Shown: positions 1 through 6,653, counted from the first letter of the stretch. The stretch: DNA of 13,262 bases from an uncultured Lachnospiraceae bacterium (GCA_910586715.1 CAJUJG010000002.1:199709-212970), one strand, 5' to 3'. Numbers and translations are program-made. Notes: generated by a model from the letters alone, not told the origin.

Positions 1-251
1 GATTCTTCAACGAGGAGGACTATGTGCGTTTGAAGGATTATTACATTCTCGATACGGAAAAAATGGAGCTTGCAAAAAAAGACATGATTGTGCTCCACCC
101 GCTTCCCCGTGTCAACGAAATTTCCGTCGAGGTAGACAGCGACCCGAGAGCCGTCTATTTCCGTCAGGTACAGTACGGTGTCTATGTAAGAATGGCGCTT
201 TTGCTGACATTGCTTGAAATTAACGTGGAAGGAGGTTCCGTATCATGCTAA
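1..251 (+). CDS. pyrB: Aspartate carbamoyltransferase catalytic chain, 3' end only
   Basis: This is the C-terminal part (82 residues) of the ATCase catalytic chain, which joins carbamoyl phosphate to L-aspartate in the second step of UMP synthesis. The gene is cut by the window edge; the reading frame begins at base 3. The HPLPR motif (about residues 31-35 of the fragment) followed by VNEI and AVYFRQVQYGVYVRMALL matches the substrate-binding loop and final helices of the catalytic chain. The GTG at base 24 is an internal codon, not a start. The stop codon overlaps the start of pyrI by 7 bases, and the pyrI ribosome site lies inside this gene, so the two chains are probably made in a coupled way for a PyrB-PyrI holoenzyme. 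The residues given are direct; the function rests on family knowledge. Confidence 0.95.
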   Translation, partial: FFNEEDYVRLKDYYILDTEKMELAKKDMIVLHPLPRVNEISVEVDSDPRAVYFRQVQYGVYVRMALLLTLLEINVEGGSVSC

Positions 252-691
252 ACGTCGGACAAATTGAAGAAGGCTTTGTGCTGGACCATATCAAGGCAGG
301 AAAAAGCCTCAGCATTTACAAACATTTAGGTCTAGATAAGCTTGACTGCACGGTCGCCATTATCAAAAACGCGCGCAGCAACAAAATGGGAAAGAAGGAT
401 ATTTTAAAAGTAGAGTGTGACATCAACACCTTAAATCTTGATATTATCGGCTTTATCGACCACAGCATCACGGTAAATGTCATCAAAAACAGCGAAATTG
501 TTGAGAAACTGCCGCTCACGCTTCCTAAGGAAATCAAGAACGTACTAAAATGCAGGAATCCCCGCTGTATCACTTCAATTGAGCAGGAATTGCCGCATAT
601 CTTTATTTTAACGGACGAGAAAAAGGAAATTTACCGCTGCAAATACTGCGAAGAGAAATACGGAAGCAGGGAACGGGATACAAAGCTTTGA
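245..691 (+). CDS. pyrI: Aspartate carbamoyltransferase regulatory chain
   Basis: A 148-residue PyrI, the usual length for the family. It has no catalytic activity. In the enterobacterial enzyme it binds CTP or ATP at its N-terminal domain and links catalytic trimers through a C-terminal zinc domain. The zinc ligands are intact: C103 and C108 (CRNPRC), then C132 and C135 (CKYC), with the same CX4C-X23-CX2C spacing as in E. coli. The N-terminal part (about 1-95) has the expected LDHI..G..L.I...L sequence. The start ATG is preceded by AAGGAGG nine bases upstream and overlaps the pyrB stop. Presence of PyrI predicts nucleotide control of ATCase here, but whether CTP inhibits or activates cannot be read from sequence. 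A terminator follows 20 bases after the stop. Confidence 0.97.
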   Translation: MLNVGQIEEGFVLDHIKAGKSLSIYKHLGLDKLDCTVAIIKNARSNKMGKKDILKVECDINTLNLDIIGFIDHSITVNVIKNSEIVEKLPLTLPKEIKNVLKCRNPRCITSIEQELPHIFILTDEKKEIYRCKYCEEKYGSRERDTKL

Positions 692-710
692 TTCTTCCTA
701 ATAAAACAAT

Positions 711-743
711 AAAAAGAAGCTCTCAAAATCAGGGCTTCTTTTT
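711..743. terminator. Bidirectional intrinsic terminator between converging operons
   Basis: A 10-bp perfect stem (AAAAAGAAGC at 711-720 with GCTTCTTTTT at 734-743) encloses a 13-base loop. The arms themselves supply a T run at the 3' side on both strands. It lies 20 bases after the pyrI stop and 27 bases after the stop of the minus-strand GTPase gene, so it is well placed to end both converging transcripts. Confidence 0.85.
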
Positions 744-769
744 ACTCTAAAAAATTTTATTCTGCCGAT

Positions 770-1702
770 TTACGCAAAATTCAAAATCTCATCCTTGGGC
801 TTTTTTGCAGGCGTTACACGCAGCGCATGAAGCACCGGTCCTTCGCTGTTGTAGTCCTTCCAATACTCTTCATGAACCGTTGCCGTTACTTCCACCCAGT
901 CCTTATTTTCAAGCGCATCGCTGTGCTCATACTTGCAGACATAGCCCAAAAATGCCATATCATCGGCACAGCAGGTCATCGCCATTCTTCCCGGAACAAA
1001 ATACGTGCCGTCACTGCCTTCCGGTTTTAGCACCATCGCCACAAACGTAACCGTCTTCCCAATATACCGGTCAAGATTGTCCATTGCATCAAGGTAAAAA
1101 ATACCGTAGCCGTAATCGTCAAGCTTTAGTTCTTCATCCTTCAAATCATACGGCAAATCTTCCTCAAAAAGCTGGCTTACCTCTCCGTTTTTATCCTCAA
1201 ATATAATTTCCGCCTGTGGATTGACTGCTTTTACGTTACGCTTAAAACTGCTTAACTGATCCAGCAGACCGTCGCAGCGGTTAAAAATAATCAATTCCGA
1301 CTTCCGAAGCATTTCCGCCAATAAGGAACGCATGTTTGTGTAATAATTTTGAAATGTGGACGCATCGATAATCGTAATCTGCTGTTCCAGCTTCCAGTGC
1401 CACGGCATTTTAAAATTCTTGAAATTCCACATACCGTTGTACTCGATAATAATGCGTTCCGGCTTATGTTTTTTCTCAAGCTCTATCATTTTCGCGGAGG
1501 TCATTTCTTCCTCATCCTCCACAAGCTCTACAACTGTGTGGCTTTTTTTGAGAACCTCGCTGTCATACTCATTCTCGCCCTCTTCGCAAAGGATTAACAA
1601 TGTTGTTCCTTTTGTCTGAAAGTAGGGCTGTGACAGTGTGAACGAAATGAACTCCGTTTTTCCGCTCTCCAAAAATCCATTGATAATATATACTGATTTC
1701 AT
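770..1702 (-). CDS. CobW-like P-loop GTPase fused to a TIGR03943/DUF1980-like C-terminal domain
   Basis: A 310-residue protein in two parts. Residues 1 to about 195 form a CobW/HypB/UreG-type GTPase: Walker A GFLESGKT (9-16), a remnant of the ENEF region (ENEYD, 43-47), IIIEYNG (84-90) in the switch region, and NRCD (141-144) as the guanine-specificity motif. The CxCC metal motif that defines COG0523 metallochaperones is missing, and so is the usual CobW C-terminal domain. Residues about 205-303 instead resemble the C-terminal domain of TIGR03943/YcgQ proteins: FVPGRMAMTCCADDMAFLG (235-253), WVEV (269-272) and a VTPAKKPKD tail. ATG at 1702 is chosen over an upstream TTG (1729) because AAGGAG lies five bases before it. 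The gene follows the His-rich GTPase gene by 16 bases, so the two are surely co-transcribed. A role in zinc or other metal handling is inferred from family and context; it is not shown. Confidence 0.85.
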   Translation of the reverse strand: MKSVYIINGFLESGKTEFISFTLSQPYFQTKGTTLLILCEEGENEYDSEVLKKSHTVVELVEDEEEMTSAKMIELEKKHKPERIIIEYNGMWNFKNFKMPWHWKLEQQITIIDASTFQNYYTNMRSLLAEMLRKSELIIFNRCDGLLDQLSSFKRNVKAVNPQAEIIFEDKNGEVSQLFEEDLPYDLKDEELKLDDYGYGIFYLDAMDNLDRYIGKTVTFVAMVLKPEGSDGTYFVPGRMAMTCCADDMAFLGYVCKYEHSDALENKDWVEVTATVHEEYWKDYNSEGPVLHALRVTPAKKPKDEILNFA

Positions 1703-1718
1703 GATTGCTCCTTTTTCC

Positions 1719-2882
1719 CTACTTTGCAAACAATGCTTTTAGGTTCTCCTCATTCAGCTTTGAACCGATAACGCAAATCTTTCCCGTCACCTCGGGCGTT
1801 CCCTCGCGCACATCGCTCTCACCCGGCACATAATCAAAGTTTACCCATGTGCCGTCACCTGCCGAAACCATTCCCTTTGCCCTGAGAATCGCACCATATG
1901 TTTTTTCGTCCTCAAGCTTGTCAAGAATATCCTCAACCTCCGCTTGCGTATAAGATGCAGGCGTCTCGAAGCCCCAACTGGTAAAAATCTCATCCGCGTG
2001 GTGATGATGATGGTCGTGATCATGGTCATGGCATCCGCACGTACAATCCTCACCGTGCCCGTGATGATCATCATGCTCCTCATGCTCATGATGATGCTCG
2101 TGGTCATGATGGTGTTCTTCATGCCCATGATGATGCTCGTGGTCATGGTCGTAATCATGACAGCCACATGTACAGTCTTCGCCGTGGTCATGATGATGCT
2201 CTTCATTCCCGTGATGATGGTCATGATGGTGCTCCTCATGGTCATGTGCCGCAGCAACTTCCGCCATAAGCTCTGCTTCCAAATCTTTTGCATTCTCTAT
2301 CGTTTCCAAAATTTTCTTTCCGTCAAGCTCTTCCCAGGGCGTTGTAATAACCGTCGCCTTATCATTGTGTTCCCGGATAATCTCAAGCGCCGTATTCAGC
2401 TTGCTTTCACTGACGTCGGCAGTTCTGCTCAAAATAATCGTTCCCGCATGTTCAATCTGATTCAAGAAAAACTCGCCGAAATTTTTTGCATACATCCTGC
2501 ACTTATTGGCATCAACTACAACAACTGCGCTGTTGAGCACTATCTCTGCCTGCGTATCCACATTCTGAACCGCCCGCATGACATCGGAAAGCTTGCCCAC
2601 ACCGGAAGGCTCAATTAAAATACGCTCCGGCGCATACTTCTCAATCACTTCCTTTAAAGAGCTTCCGAAATCTCCTACTAGCGAACAGCAAATGCAGCCG
2701 GAATTCATCTCCTTAATCTCAACACCTGCCTCCTTTAAAAAACCGCCGTCAATGCCAATCTCGCCAAACTCGTTCTCAATCAGCACCACCTTTGAGGCGT
2801 CAAGCGCCTCCTGCAGCAGCTTCTTAATCAATGTCGTCTTTCCAGCTCCCAAAAAGCCGGAAAAAATGTCTATCTTTGTCAT
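1719..2882 (-). CDS. COG0523 metallochaperone GTPase (CobW family) with His-rich, Cys-containing linker
   Basis: A 387-residue COG0523 protein. The family uses GTP hydrolysis to hand metal, often zinc, to client proteins in the cytosol. Visible motifs are Walker A GFLGAGKTT (9-17), ENEFG (36-40), the metal site GCICC (62-66, C63/C65/C66), and EPSG (91-94). The guanine motif is replaced by SRTAD (152-156). Residues 213-296 are an extreme metal-binding linker with nearly 40 histidines and two copies of GEDCTCGCHD (234-243 and 277-286). The C-terminal CobW_C domain follows (about 297-387). The start ATG has AAAGGAG nine bases upstream. The gene is first in a two-gene operon, with a promoter at 2974-3002. 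Zinc is the likeliest metal (YciC/ZigA-like proteins), but cobalt or nickel cannot be excluded, and no classical Zur box was seen. Confidence 0.93.
   Translation of the reverse strand: MTKIDIFSGFLGAGKTTLIKKLLQEALDASKVVLIENEFGEIGIDGGFLKEAGVEIKEMNSGCICCSLVGDFGSSLKEVIEKYAPERILIEPSGVGKLSDVMRAVQNVDTQAEIVLNSAVVVVDANKCRMYAKNFGEFFLNQIEHAGTIILSRTADVSESKLNTALEIIREHNDKATVITTPWEELDGKKILETIENAKDLEAELMAEVAAAHDHEEHHHDHHHGNEEHHHDHGEDCTCGCHDYDHDHEHHHGHEEHHHDHEHHHEHEEHDDHHGHGEDCTCGCHDHDHDHHHHHADEIFTSWGFETPASYTQAEVEDILDKLEDEKTYGAILRAKGMVSAGDGTWVNFDYVPGESDVREGTPEVTGKICVIGSKLNEENLKALFAK
1995..2246 (-). repeat. Low-complexity His/Asp/Glu codon repeat with two copies of a CTCGCH motif
   Basis: The linker of the metallochaperone is built from CAT/CAC, GAT/GAC and GAA/GAG codons, giving GATGATG/CATGATG-like DNA that repeats imperfectly. 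Two 30-base copies of the GEDCTCGCHD module lie at 2154-2183 and 2025-2054, 129 bases (43 codons) apart, which suggests an internal duplication of a roughly 43-codon unit. Such tracts are prone to change in copy number by slippage. Confidence 0.8.
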
Positions 2883-2947
2883 TTCCCTCTACTCCTTTCT
2901 AATGCTTCATTTATTGAAAAATAAGCTCTTTGATATATTTTGAACCC

Positions 2948-2972
2948 ATGAAACACGCAACTGTCATTTCAT
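2948..2972 (-). promoter_or_regulatory. Inverted repeat at the predicted transcription start, possible operator
   Basis: ATGAAA (minus strand 2972-2967) and TTTCAT (2953-2948) are perfect inverted 6-mers separated by 13 bases. They begin just after the -10 box and cover the predicted start site, a normal position for a repressor. The arms are short and A+T-rich, so chance is possible. They do not match a Zur box as I know it. Confidence 0.3.
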
Positions 2973-2973
2973 C

Positions 2974-3002
2974 ATTATACCCTCTTTATCCTATCAAATC
3001 AA
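2974..3002 (-). promoter_or_regulatory. Probable promoter of the GTPase operon
   Basis: On the minus strand TTGATT (3002-2997) is followed, after 17 bases, by a perfect TATAAT (2979-2974). The predicted transcription start is near 2967, giving an untranslated leader of about 85 bases. The -35 box lies within the last codons of the methyltransferase gene. Confidence 0.7.
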
Positions 3003-3894
3003 ATATAGATATCTGATTATTTTTTGCAATAAGCTGATTTTTATTTCCCGTTGTAACATAATTTGTAAGCAAAGCCTCTATCATAGGCTTTCTATTTGTT
3101 TCCTTTGCTCCGACATGGTAAAAATGCTCCTGCGTAATTTTATGGCAGAAATACCACACTTTCTCTATATATTCGTTTTTTCGAAAATCATTATGATCCC
3201 ATGTTGATAACATAAACATCGCTTTCGATGCCAAAAGTTCTTTACATAAAACGATTTCCAGCTGCTCATCCCAACTGTCATAATAATCAACATGCCGTCC
3301 AATATATGGAGGATCACAATAAATAAAGGAATTCTCATCTGCCAATCTTATCGTCTGTTCAAAGGATTGGCAAAGAAAGGACCAGTTATTATACTTCAGC
3401 AGCTCTTCAATATGTGCTACCTGATTTGTTATTTTTGTAATATAAGCCTTTGAAAATCGCTGTGGCTTATGACCATAAGGGACATTAAACCGAAAGTCCT
3501 TATTAAACCGTATCATACCATTAAAACAAGAACGGTTCAGAAAGATAAAATCCAACGGATTGTGAAATTCATTAAAACGTTCACGAACTTCATAATAATA
3601 TGCTTCGTCTTTGACGGATAAAATACTTCCTTCTTCCTCAAGAAACTGCCTGACAATGTAAGAAGTAATCGTTCCTTTTTTTATTTGGTTATAAAAGTCA
3701 ATAATATAAGGATTGGTATCGGCAAAAACAGCCGTAGCCGGTGCAACATTAAATCCAACTACCCCCGATCCCATAAATGGTTCAATCCATACCGTTTTTT
3801 CAGACAGGCAAACGTTTTCTTTTATCAAAGGCACAAGCTTTGTTTTTATGCCTTGCGTTTTTATCGGAGGTACATATACTTTAGTCGTTACCAT
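2986..3894 (-). CDS. DNA adenine-N6 methyltransferase, Dam/D12 class
   Basis: A 302-residue S-adenosylmethionine-dependent DNA methyltransferase of the D12 (alpha, Dam-like) class. The cofactor motif is WIEPFMGSGVVGFN (36-49) and the catalytic motif is DPPY (194-197). FLNRSCFNGMIRFN (118-131) is the conserved segment typical of the class, and PPIKTQGIKTKLVP (9-22) is the usual N-terminal motif. The target sequence cannot be deduced. No restriction endonuclase lies on either side, so it is either a solitary methyltransferase or a leftover of a restriction system. The gene is visibly richer in A+T than its neighbours and sits between unrelated genes, consistent with acquisition. The start is uncertain in one respect: the nearest AAAGGA lies almost against the ATG, and GAGAGG is 15 bases upstream. 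No downstream start would keep the conserved N-terminal motif. Confidence 0.93.
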   Translation of the reverse strand: MVTTKVYVPPIKTQGIKTKLVPLIKENVCLSEKTVWIEPFMGSGVVGFNVAPATAVFADTNPYIIDFYNQIKKGTITSYIVRQFLEEEGSILSVKDEAYYYEVRERFNEFHNPLDFIFLNRSCFNGMIRFNKDFRFNVPYGHKPQRFSKAYITKITNQVAHIEELLKYNNWSFLCQSFEQTIRLADENSFIYCDPPYIGRHVDYYDSWDEQLEIVLCKELLASKAMFMLSTWDHNDFRKNEYIEKVWYFCHKITQEHFYHVGAKETNRKPMIEALLTNYVTTGNKNQLIAKNNQISIFDLIG

Positions 3895-3947
3895 TTCCTT
3901 TCAATACAGCCTCTCGTATTTTATCAAATCCTCAACATTTAAATTTA

Positions 3948-3956
3948 ATCATACCA
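3948..3956 (-). promoter_or_regulatory. Candidate extended -10 promoter of the methyltransferase gene
   Basis: On the minus strand TGG followed by TATGAT (3953-3948) forms an extended -10 element 53 bases before the ATG. The predicted start is near 3941. No good -35 box is present (best match TGGTAA at 17 bases). The surrounding 134-base gap holds no other convincing feature apart from A+T-rich sequence. Confidence 0.35.
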
Positions 3957-4028
3957 TAAAACATTCTCTATTACCATAAATGCATTCTTAATTTTCAATT
4001 AAAAACACAATAAAATCTACCGCCAAAA

Positions 4029-4520
4029 CTACTCCTCCCGCGTATACCATTCCAAATCCTGCGCTCTGATTTCTTCATAGCAGTCGGCACCGCCACCTGT
4101 CCTTAAATACACCTTTCGGATTCCCGCCTGTATAATCATGCGCGCGCACAGCGGACACGGCTTCGCCTTGTGTACCGACAAGTCGTTTGGATTCACGCCT
4201 GCCAAATACAAATCCGCTCCTATCGTCTGCTCCCGCGAACAGTTTAAGAGCGCATTCGCCTCCGCGTGCACGGCACGGCAAATTGCATATCCCTCTCCCT
4301 GATGCATATTTTTCCTAATCCGCGGGCACTCCCCTATATCGCAGCAATTCTCAAACCCTCTGGGCGAACCGTTATAACCCGTGGAAATCACTGCGTCGTC
4401 CTTCACAATCACCGCCCCGTATTTTCTTTTAATACAGGTGCTTCTGTACGCGAAATTTTCCGCGCAGTTTAAATACGCATCAACCTTTGAGATGCGTTTG
4501 TTTATCTCCGGTTTTACCAT
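4029..4520 (-). CDS. Deoxycytidylate (dCMP) deaminase, ComEB-like
   Basis: A 163-residue zinc-dependent dCMP deaminase, which makes dUMP from dCMP for thymidylate synthesis. The zinc and catalytic motifs are HAEANALLN (H85 ligand, E87 proton shuttle) and PCPLCARM (C122, C125 ligands). A further cysteine set (C19, C29, C59, C60, C65) lies in the segment around GYNGSPRGFENCC, as in many dCMP deaminases that bind a second zinc. The start is ambiguous: AAAGGAG lies 1 base before an ATG at 4532 and 13 bases before the ATG at 4520. The latter is chosen, and the longer form would add four residues. The gene is the last of the long minus-strand series and starts about 48 bases after the protease stop. 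No clear terminator follows. Confidence 0.93.
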   Translation of the reverse strand: MVKPEINKRISKVDAYLNCAENFAYRSTCIKRKYGAVIVKDDAVISTGYNGSPRGFENCCDIGECPRIRKNMHQGEGYAICRAVHAEANALLNCSREQTIGADLYLAGVNPNDLSVHKAKPCPLCARMIIQAGIRKVYLRTGGGADCYEEIRAQDLEWYTREE

Positions 4521-4568
4521 GAAACTAACCATGCTCCTTTCACAGTGTCCCCCTCCCTATGTCACTTC

Positions 4569-5360
4569 TCATTTGTTTAAATTGTCATACTCTTCCAGTA
4601 TCAACGCTGCGGGAAGGCTATAAGAAACTTCAGCCTCCCTGATTTCGGCATCCTCCGAAACTTCTCCGCCCGAAATCATCCCCAAAAGCCGCCCGACCGC
4701 ATCAAACACCCCGCCGCCCGACATTCCCGCCTTCGAATAACAGTTTGTCTTTAAAACTTCCGTATTAAAAACGGGCTCATAGCCGACACCCAAAACCGTT
4801 CCGACTGCAAAATGTTCCTTGTTCCCACTCAAATCCGCGCCAACCTGCAGCACGGGCTGCTCTGTCGGCATGTCCGCTTCCTCCGTAAGCTCGTCCACCG
4901 GAACCGCCTCAAAAATATCCCTTAAAATTTTCGCCGTTACAAATTTTGCGTCTATCTTCAAAAAGCCAATGTCATACTGCTGGGAATACCCCATAATCTC
5001 AGCGTCCGCGCATTCTTCATTGCAAAACGTTACCTGCGCCTTTACATCCTTCATAAGCAAATGCTTACTTGATACAATCACAATACTGTCGTCATTTATT
5101 CTCCATACGATACCACTGCCGGCAGAATCCTTCACTACTACCTTCACAATGCTCCGCCTTGCGAGCTGATAAACTACCTGCATCCTTGCATCCTCCATTT
5201 GGTCATTGTCCGTAAGATGCGACAAAAAACCCATATGCATTCCCGATAAAAGCGTTCCACAGTAAAAGCCATTCCCTGATGCCGTATTTAAAATCATTGC
5301 TTCTGCAAAAAAAATGGCAGCTAATGCCACAATAATCAGTCTCTTATAAAGCCGCTTCAC
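4569..5360 (-). CDS. Membrane-anchored trypsin-like serine protease
   Basis: A 263-residue protein with one N-terminal hydrophobic segment (about 8-24, after a basic KRLYKR), so it is exported and either anchored or cleaved. The rest matches a chymotrypsin-fold protease: AGSGIVW near 81-86, a catalytic His in SSKHLL (H100), Asp in YDIGFLKI (D130), and Ser in GMSGGGVFD (S214). No PDZ domain follows, unlike DegP/HtrA. GTG at 5360 is chosen over a TTG at 5381 because GGAGG lies six bases before it and the GTG forms a 4-base GTGA overlap with the stop of the upstream methyltransferase gene, a typical coupled junction. Substrate and role are unknown. The divergent sequence outside the triad leaves some doubt about activity. 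Confidence 0.87.
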   Translation of the reverse strand: MKRLYKRLIIVALAAIFFAEAMILNTASGNGFYCGTLLSGMHMGFLSHLTDNDQMEDARMQVVYQLARRSIVKVVVKDSAGSGIVWRINDDSIVIVSSKHLLMKDVKAQVTFCNEECADAEIMGYSQQYDIGFLKIDAKFVTAKILRDIFEAVPVDELTEEADMPTEQPVLQVGADLSGNKEHFAVGTVLGVGYEPVFNTEVLKTNCYSKAGMSGGGVFDAVGRLLGMISGGEVSEDAEIREAEVSYSLPAALILEEYDNLNK

Positions 5361-6169
5361 GTTCTTCCTCCGAGCTGCCAAAAAGCAACTGCACTTGCCG
5401 CCGCTACATTAAGAGAATCGACGCCGCGTGCCATCGGTATGCGCACCGTATAATCACACCTTGCTATCGTATCTGATGCAAGTCCCTCTCCCTCTGTGCC
5501 AAGCACAATCGCCAGCTTTTCTTCCTGCATCAGCTGCGGCGCATCAATTCTGACAGCGTCTTCCCTTAATGCCATTGCCGCTGTCTTAAATCCCATTTTA
5601 TACAATTGTCCTATTCCATTCTCTTCTTCAAAAAATGCCCACGGAACTTGGAATACAGTTCCCATGCTTACTCTGATAGAACGGCGGTACAAGGGATTAC
5701 TGCCTGCCGGCGTCAGCAATACACCGTCCATGCCAAGCGCTGCCGCCGAACGAAAAACTGCGCCGACATTTGTGGGGTTCATCACATTTTCAAGCACCGC
5801 AATTCTGCGTGCCCCTGCGCACACCTCAAAAACCGATTTCGGCTTTGGACGCCGCATCGCACACAGCATTCCGCGTGTCAGTTGAAATCCCGTAATCTGT
5901 GTCAATACGTCAAACGCAGCCGTATAAACAGGAATATCACCACAGCGCCTGATAATTTCCTTTCCCTGCCCTTCAATATGTTTCTTCTCTATCAGAACAG
6001 ACACGGGAACACATCCGGCATCGAGCGCCCGTTCGATTACCATCGGACTCTCCGCAATAAACATTCCCTTTTCAGGTTCATGGCGGTTTAGAAGCTGTCC
6101 TTCACTGAGCCTTGCATACACGTCAAGCTGCGATGCGCCGAAATCCGTTATCTCTATTATATTGGGCAT
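5357..6169 (-). CDS. TrmH-family (SPOUT) RNA 2'-O-methyltransferase
   Basis: A 270-residue SPOUT methyltransferase. An N-terminal substrate-binding region (about 15-105, with FIAESPMVIERAL at 37-49) precedes the knotted catalytic domain. Motif 1 is NPTNVGAVFRSAAALG (131-146), motif 2 is IVLGTEGEGL (221-230) and motif 3 is IPMARGVDSLNVAAAS (244-259). These bind S-adenosylmethionine and place an RNA ribose. The exact target (tRNA or 23S rRNA) cannot be told from sequence. ATG at 6169 is preferred because the family begins close to I.EI.......LD.Y. The frame is open upstream to an ATG at 6238, but that stretch (MFLYAGEESF...) does not look conserved. The ribosome site is weak (AAAGG about 12 bases upstream). 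The gene lies 74 bases downstream of rnpB and overlaps the protease gene by 4 bases. Confidence 0.93.
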   Translation of the reverse strand: MPNIIEITDFGASQLDVYARLSEGQLLNRHEPEKGMFIAESPMVIERALDAGCVPVSVLIEKKHIEGQGKEIIRRCGDIPVYTAAFDVLTQITGFQLTRGMLCAMRRPKPKSVFEVCAGARRIAVLENVMNPTNVGAVFRSAAALGMDGVLLTPAGSNPLYRRSIRVSMGTVFQVPWAFFEEENGIGQLYKMGFKTAAMALREDAVRIDAPQLMQEEKLAIVLGTEGEGLASDTIARCDYTVRIPMARGVDSLNVAAASAVAFWQLGGRT

Positions 6170-6243
6170 ACAATTCCAATACCTTTCTTCCTTGTATAAT
6201 TGAGCCGGGAAGCTTTCTTCCCCTGCGTATAAAAACAAATATT

Positions 6244-6633
6244 GCCACCGCGGCGATAAGCCGGGTTATGTCATTGTGCCTGCACAACCGTGCATTTGCA
6301 CAAAGAATGATCATCTATCTAGGACTGCCGTTACCGGCAGCCTCAAGCGACCTACCTGAAAGCAGATCGGGCAAATCTGTCGCTCTCTGTTTGGTCTTGC
6401 TCCGGATGGGGTTTACATGTGCCCTCCTCGTTACCTTGGAGGCGGTGGTCTCTTACACCGCCGTTCCACCCTTACCAAATGCTGCCTGCAAGCAAGCAGC
6501 ATTGGCGGTATATTTCTGTTGCACTAGCCTTAGAGTCGCCTCTACCGGACGTTATCCGGCATCCTGCCCTATGGAGCCCGGACTTTCCTCACCTTCCGCA
6601 TTTGCGAAAGCCGCGATCATTTGCCACAGTGGC
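6244..6633 (-). ncRNA. rnpB: RNase P RNA, bacterial type A
   Basis: This is the catalytic RNA of RNase P, which trims the 5' leader of precursor tRNAs together with the RnpA protein. On the minus strand the conserved GAGGAAAGTCCGGGCTCC (6590-6573) lies near the 5' end, AGAGACCACCG in the middle, AGATAGATGATCATT (6320-6306) further on, and a close match to the universal ACAGAACCCGGCTTAT element (6273-6256) near the 3' end. The ends pair as an 11-bp P1 helix (6623-6633 with 6244-6254), which sets the boundaries. A strong hairpin near 6478-6504 (AATGCTGC...GCAGCATT) fits P12. The core is about 390 nt. This layout fits type A, found in Clostridia, rather than the Bacillus type B. The mature ends are inferred from pairing, not measured. 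Confidence 0.96.
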
Positions 6634-6647
6634 ATAATATCAAAACC

Positions 6648-6653
6648 ATTTTA
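6648..6653 (-). promoter_or_regulatory. Candidate -10 box of rnpB
   Basis: TAAAAT on the minus strand (5 of 6 to consensus) shares its first three bases with the TAA stop of the upstream small gene. A start near 6641 would add about 8 bases before P1, and those bases (ATATT) can pair with AATAT after the 3' strand of P1. The -35 region is poor (TCGTTA at 18 bases), so rnpB may also be made by processing of a longer transcript. Confidence 0.35.

Noticed and set aside
1944..2618. A 224-residue + strand frame rich in Met and Val
   Set aside because: It is the complement of the His-rich linker codons (CAT/CAC read backwards as ATG/GTG) and has no independent support.
2911..2949. A 12-codon frame (ATG GGT TCA ... 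CAA TAA) in the leader of the GTPase operon
   Set aside because: It has no ribosome site and is too short to judge as a leader peptide.
3980..4028. A+T-rich dyad TTAATT/AATTAA after the dCMP deaminase gene as a terminator
   Set aside because: It is a short, purely A/T stem with little stability.
6195..6200. Perfect TATAAT on the + strand
   Set aside because: No matching -35 box and no + strand gene downstream; rnpB lies antisense.
6207..6222. Hairpin GGGAAG/CTTCCC between rnpB and the TrmH-type gene
   Set aside because: The stem is only 6 bp and no T run follows on the minus strand, so it cannot be called the rnpB terminator.
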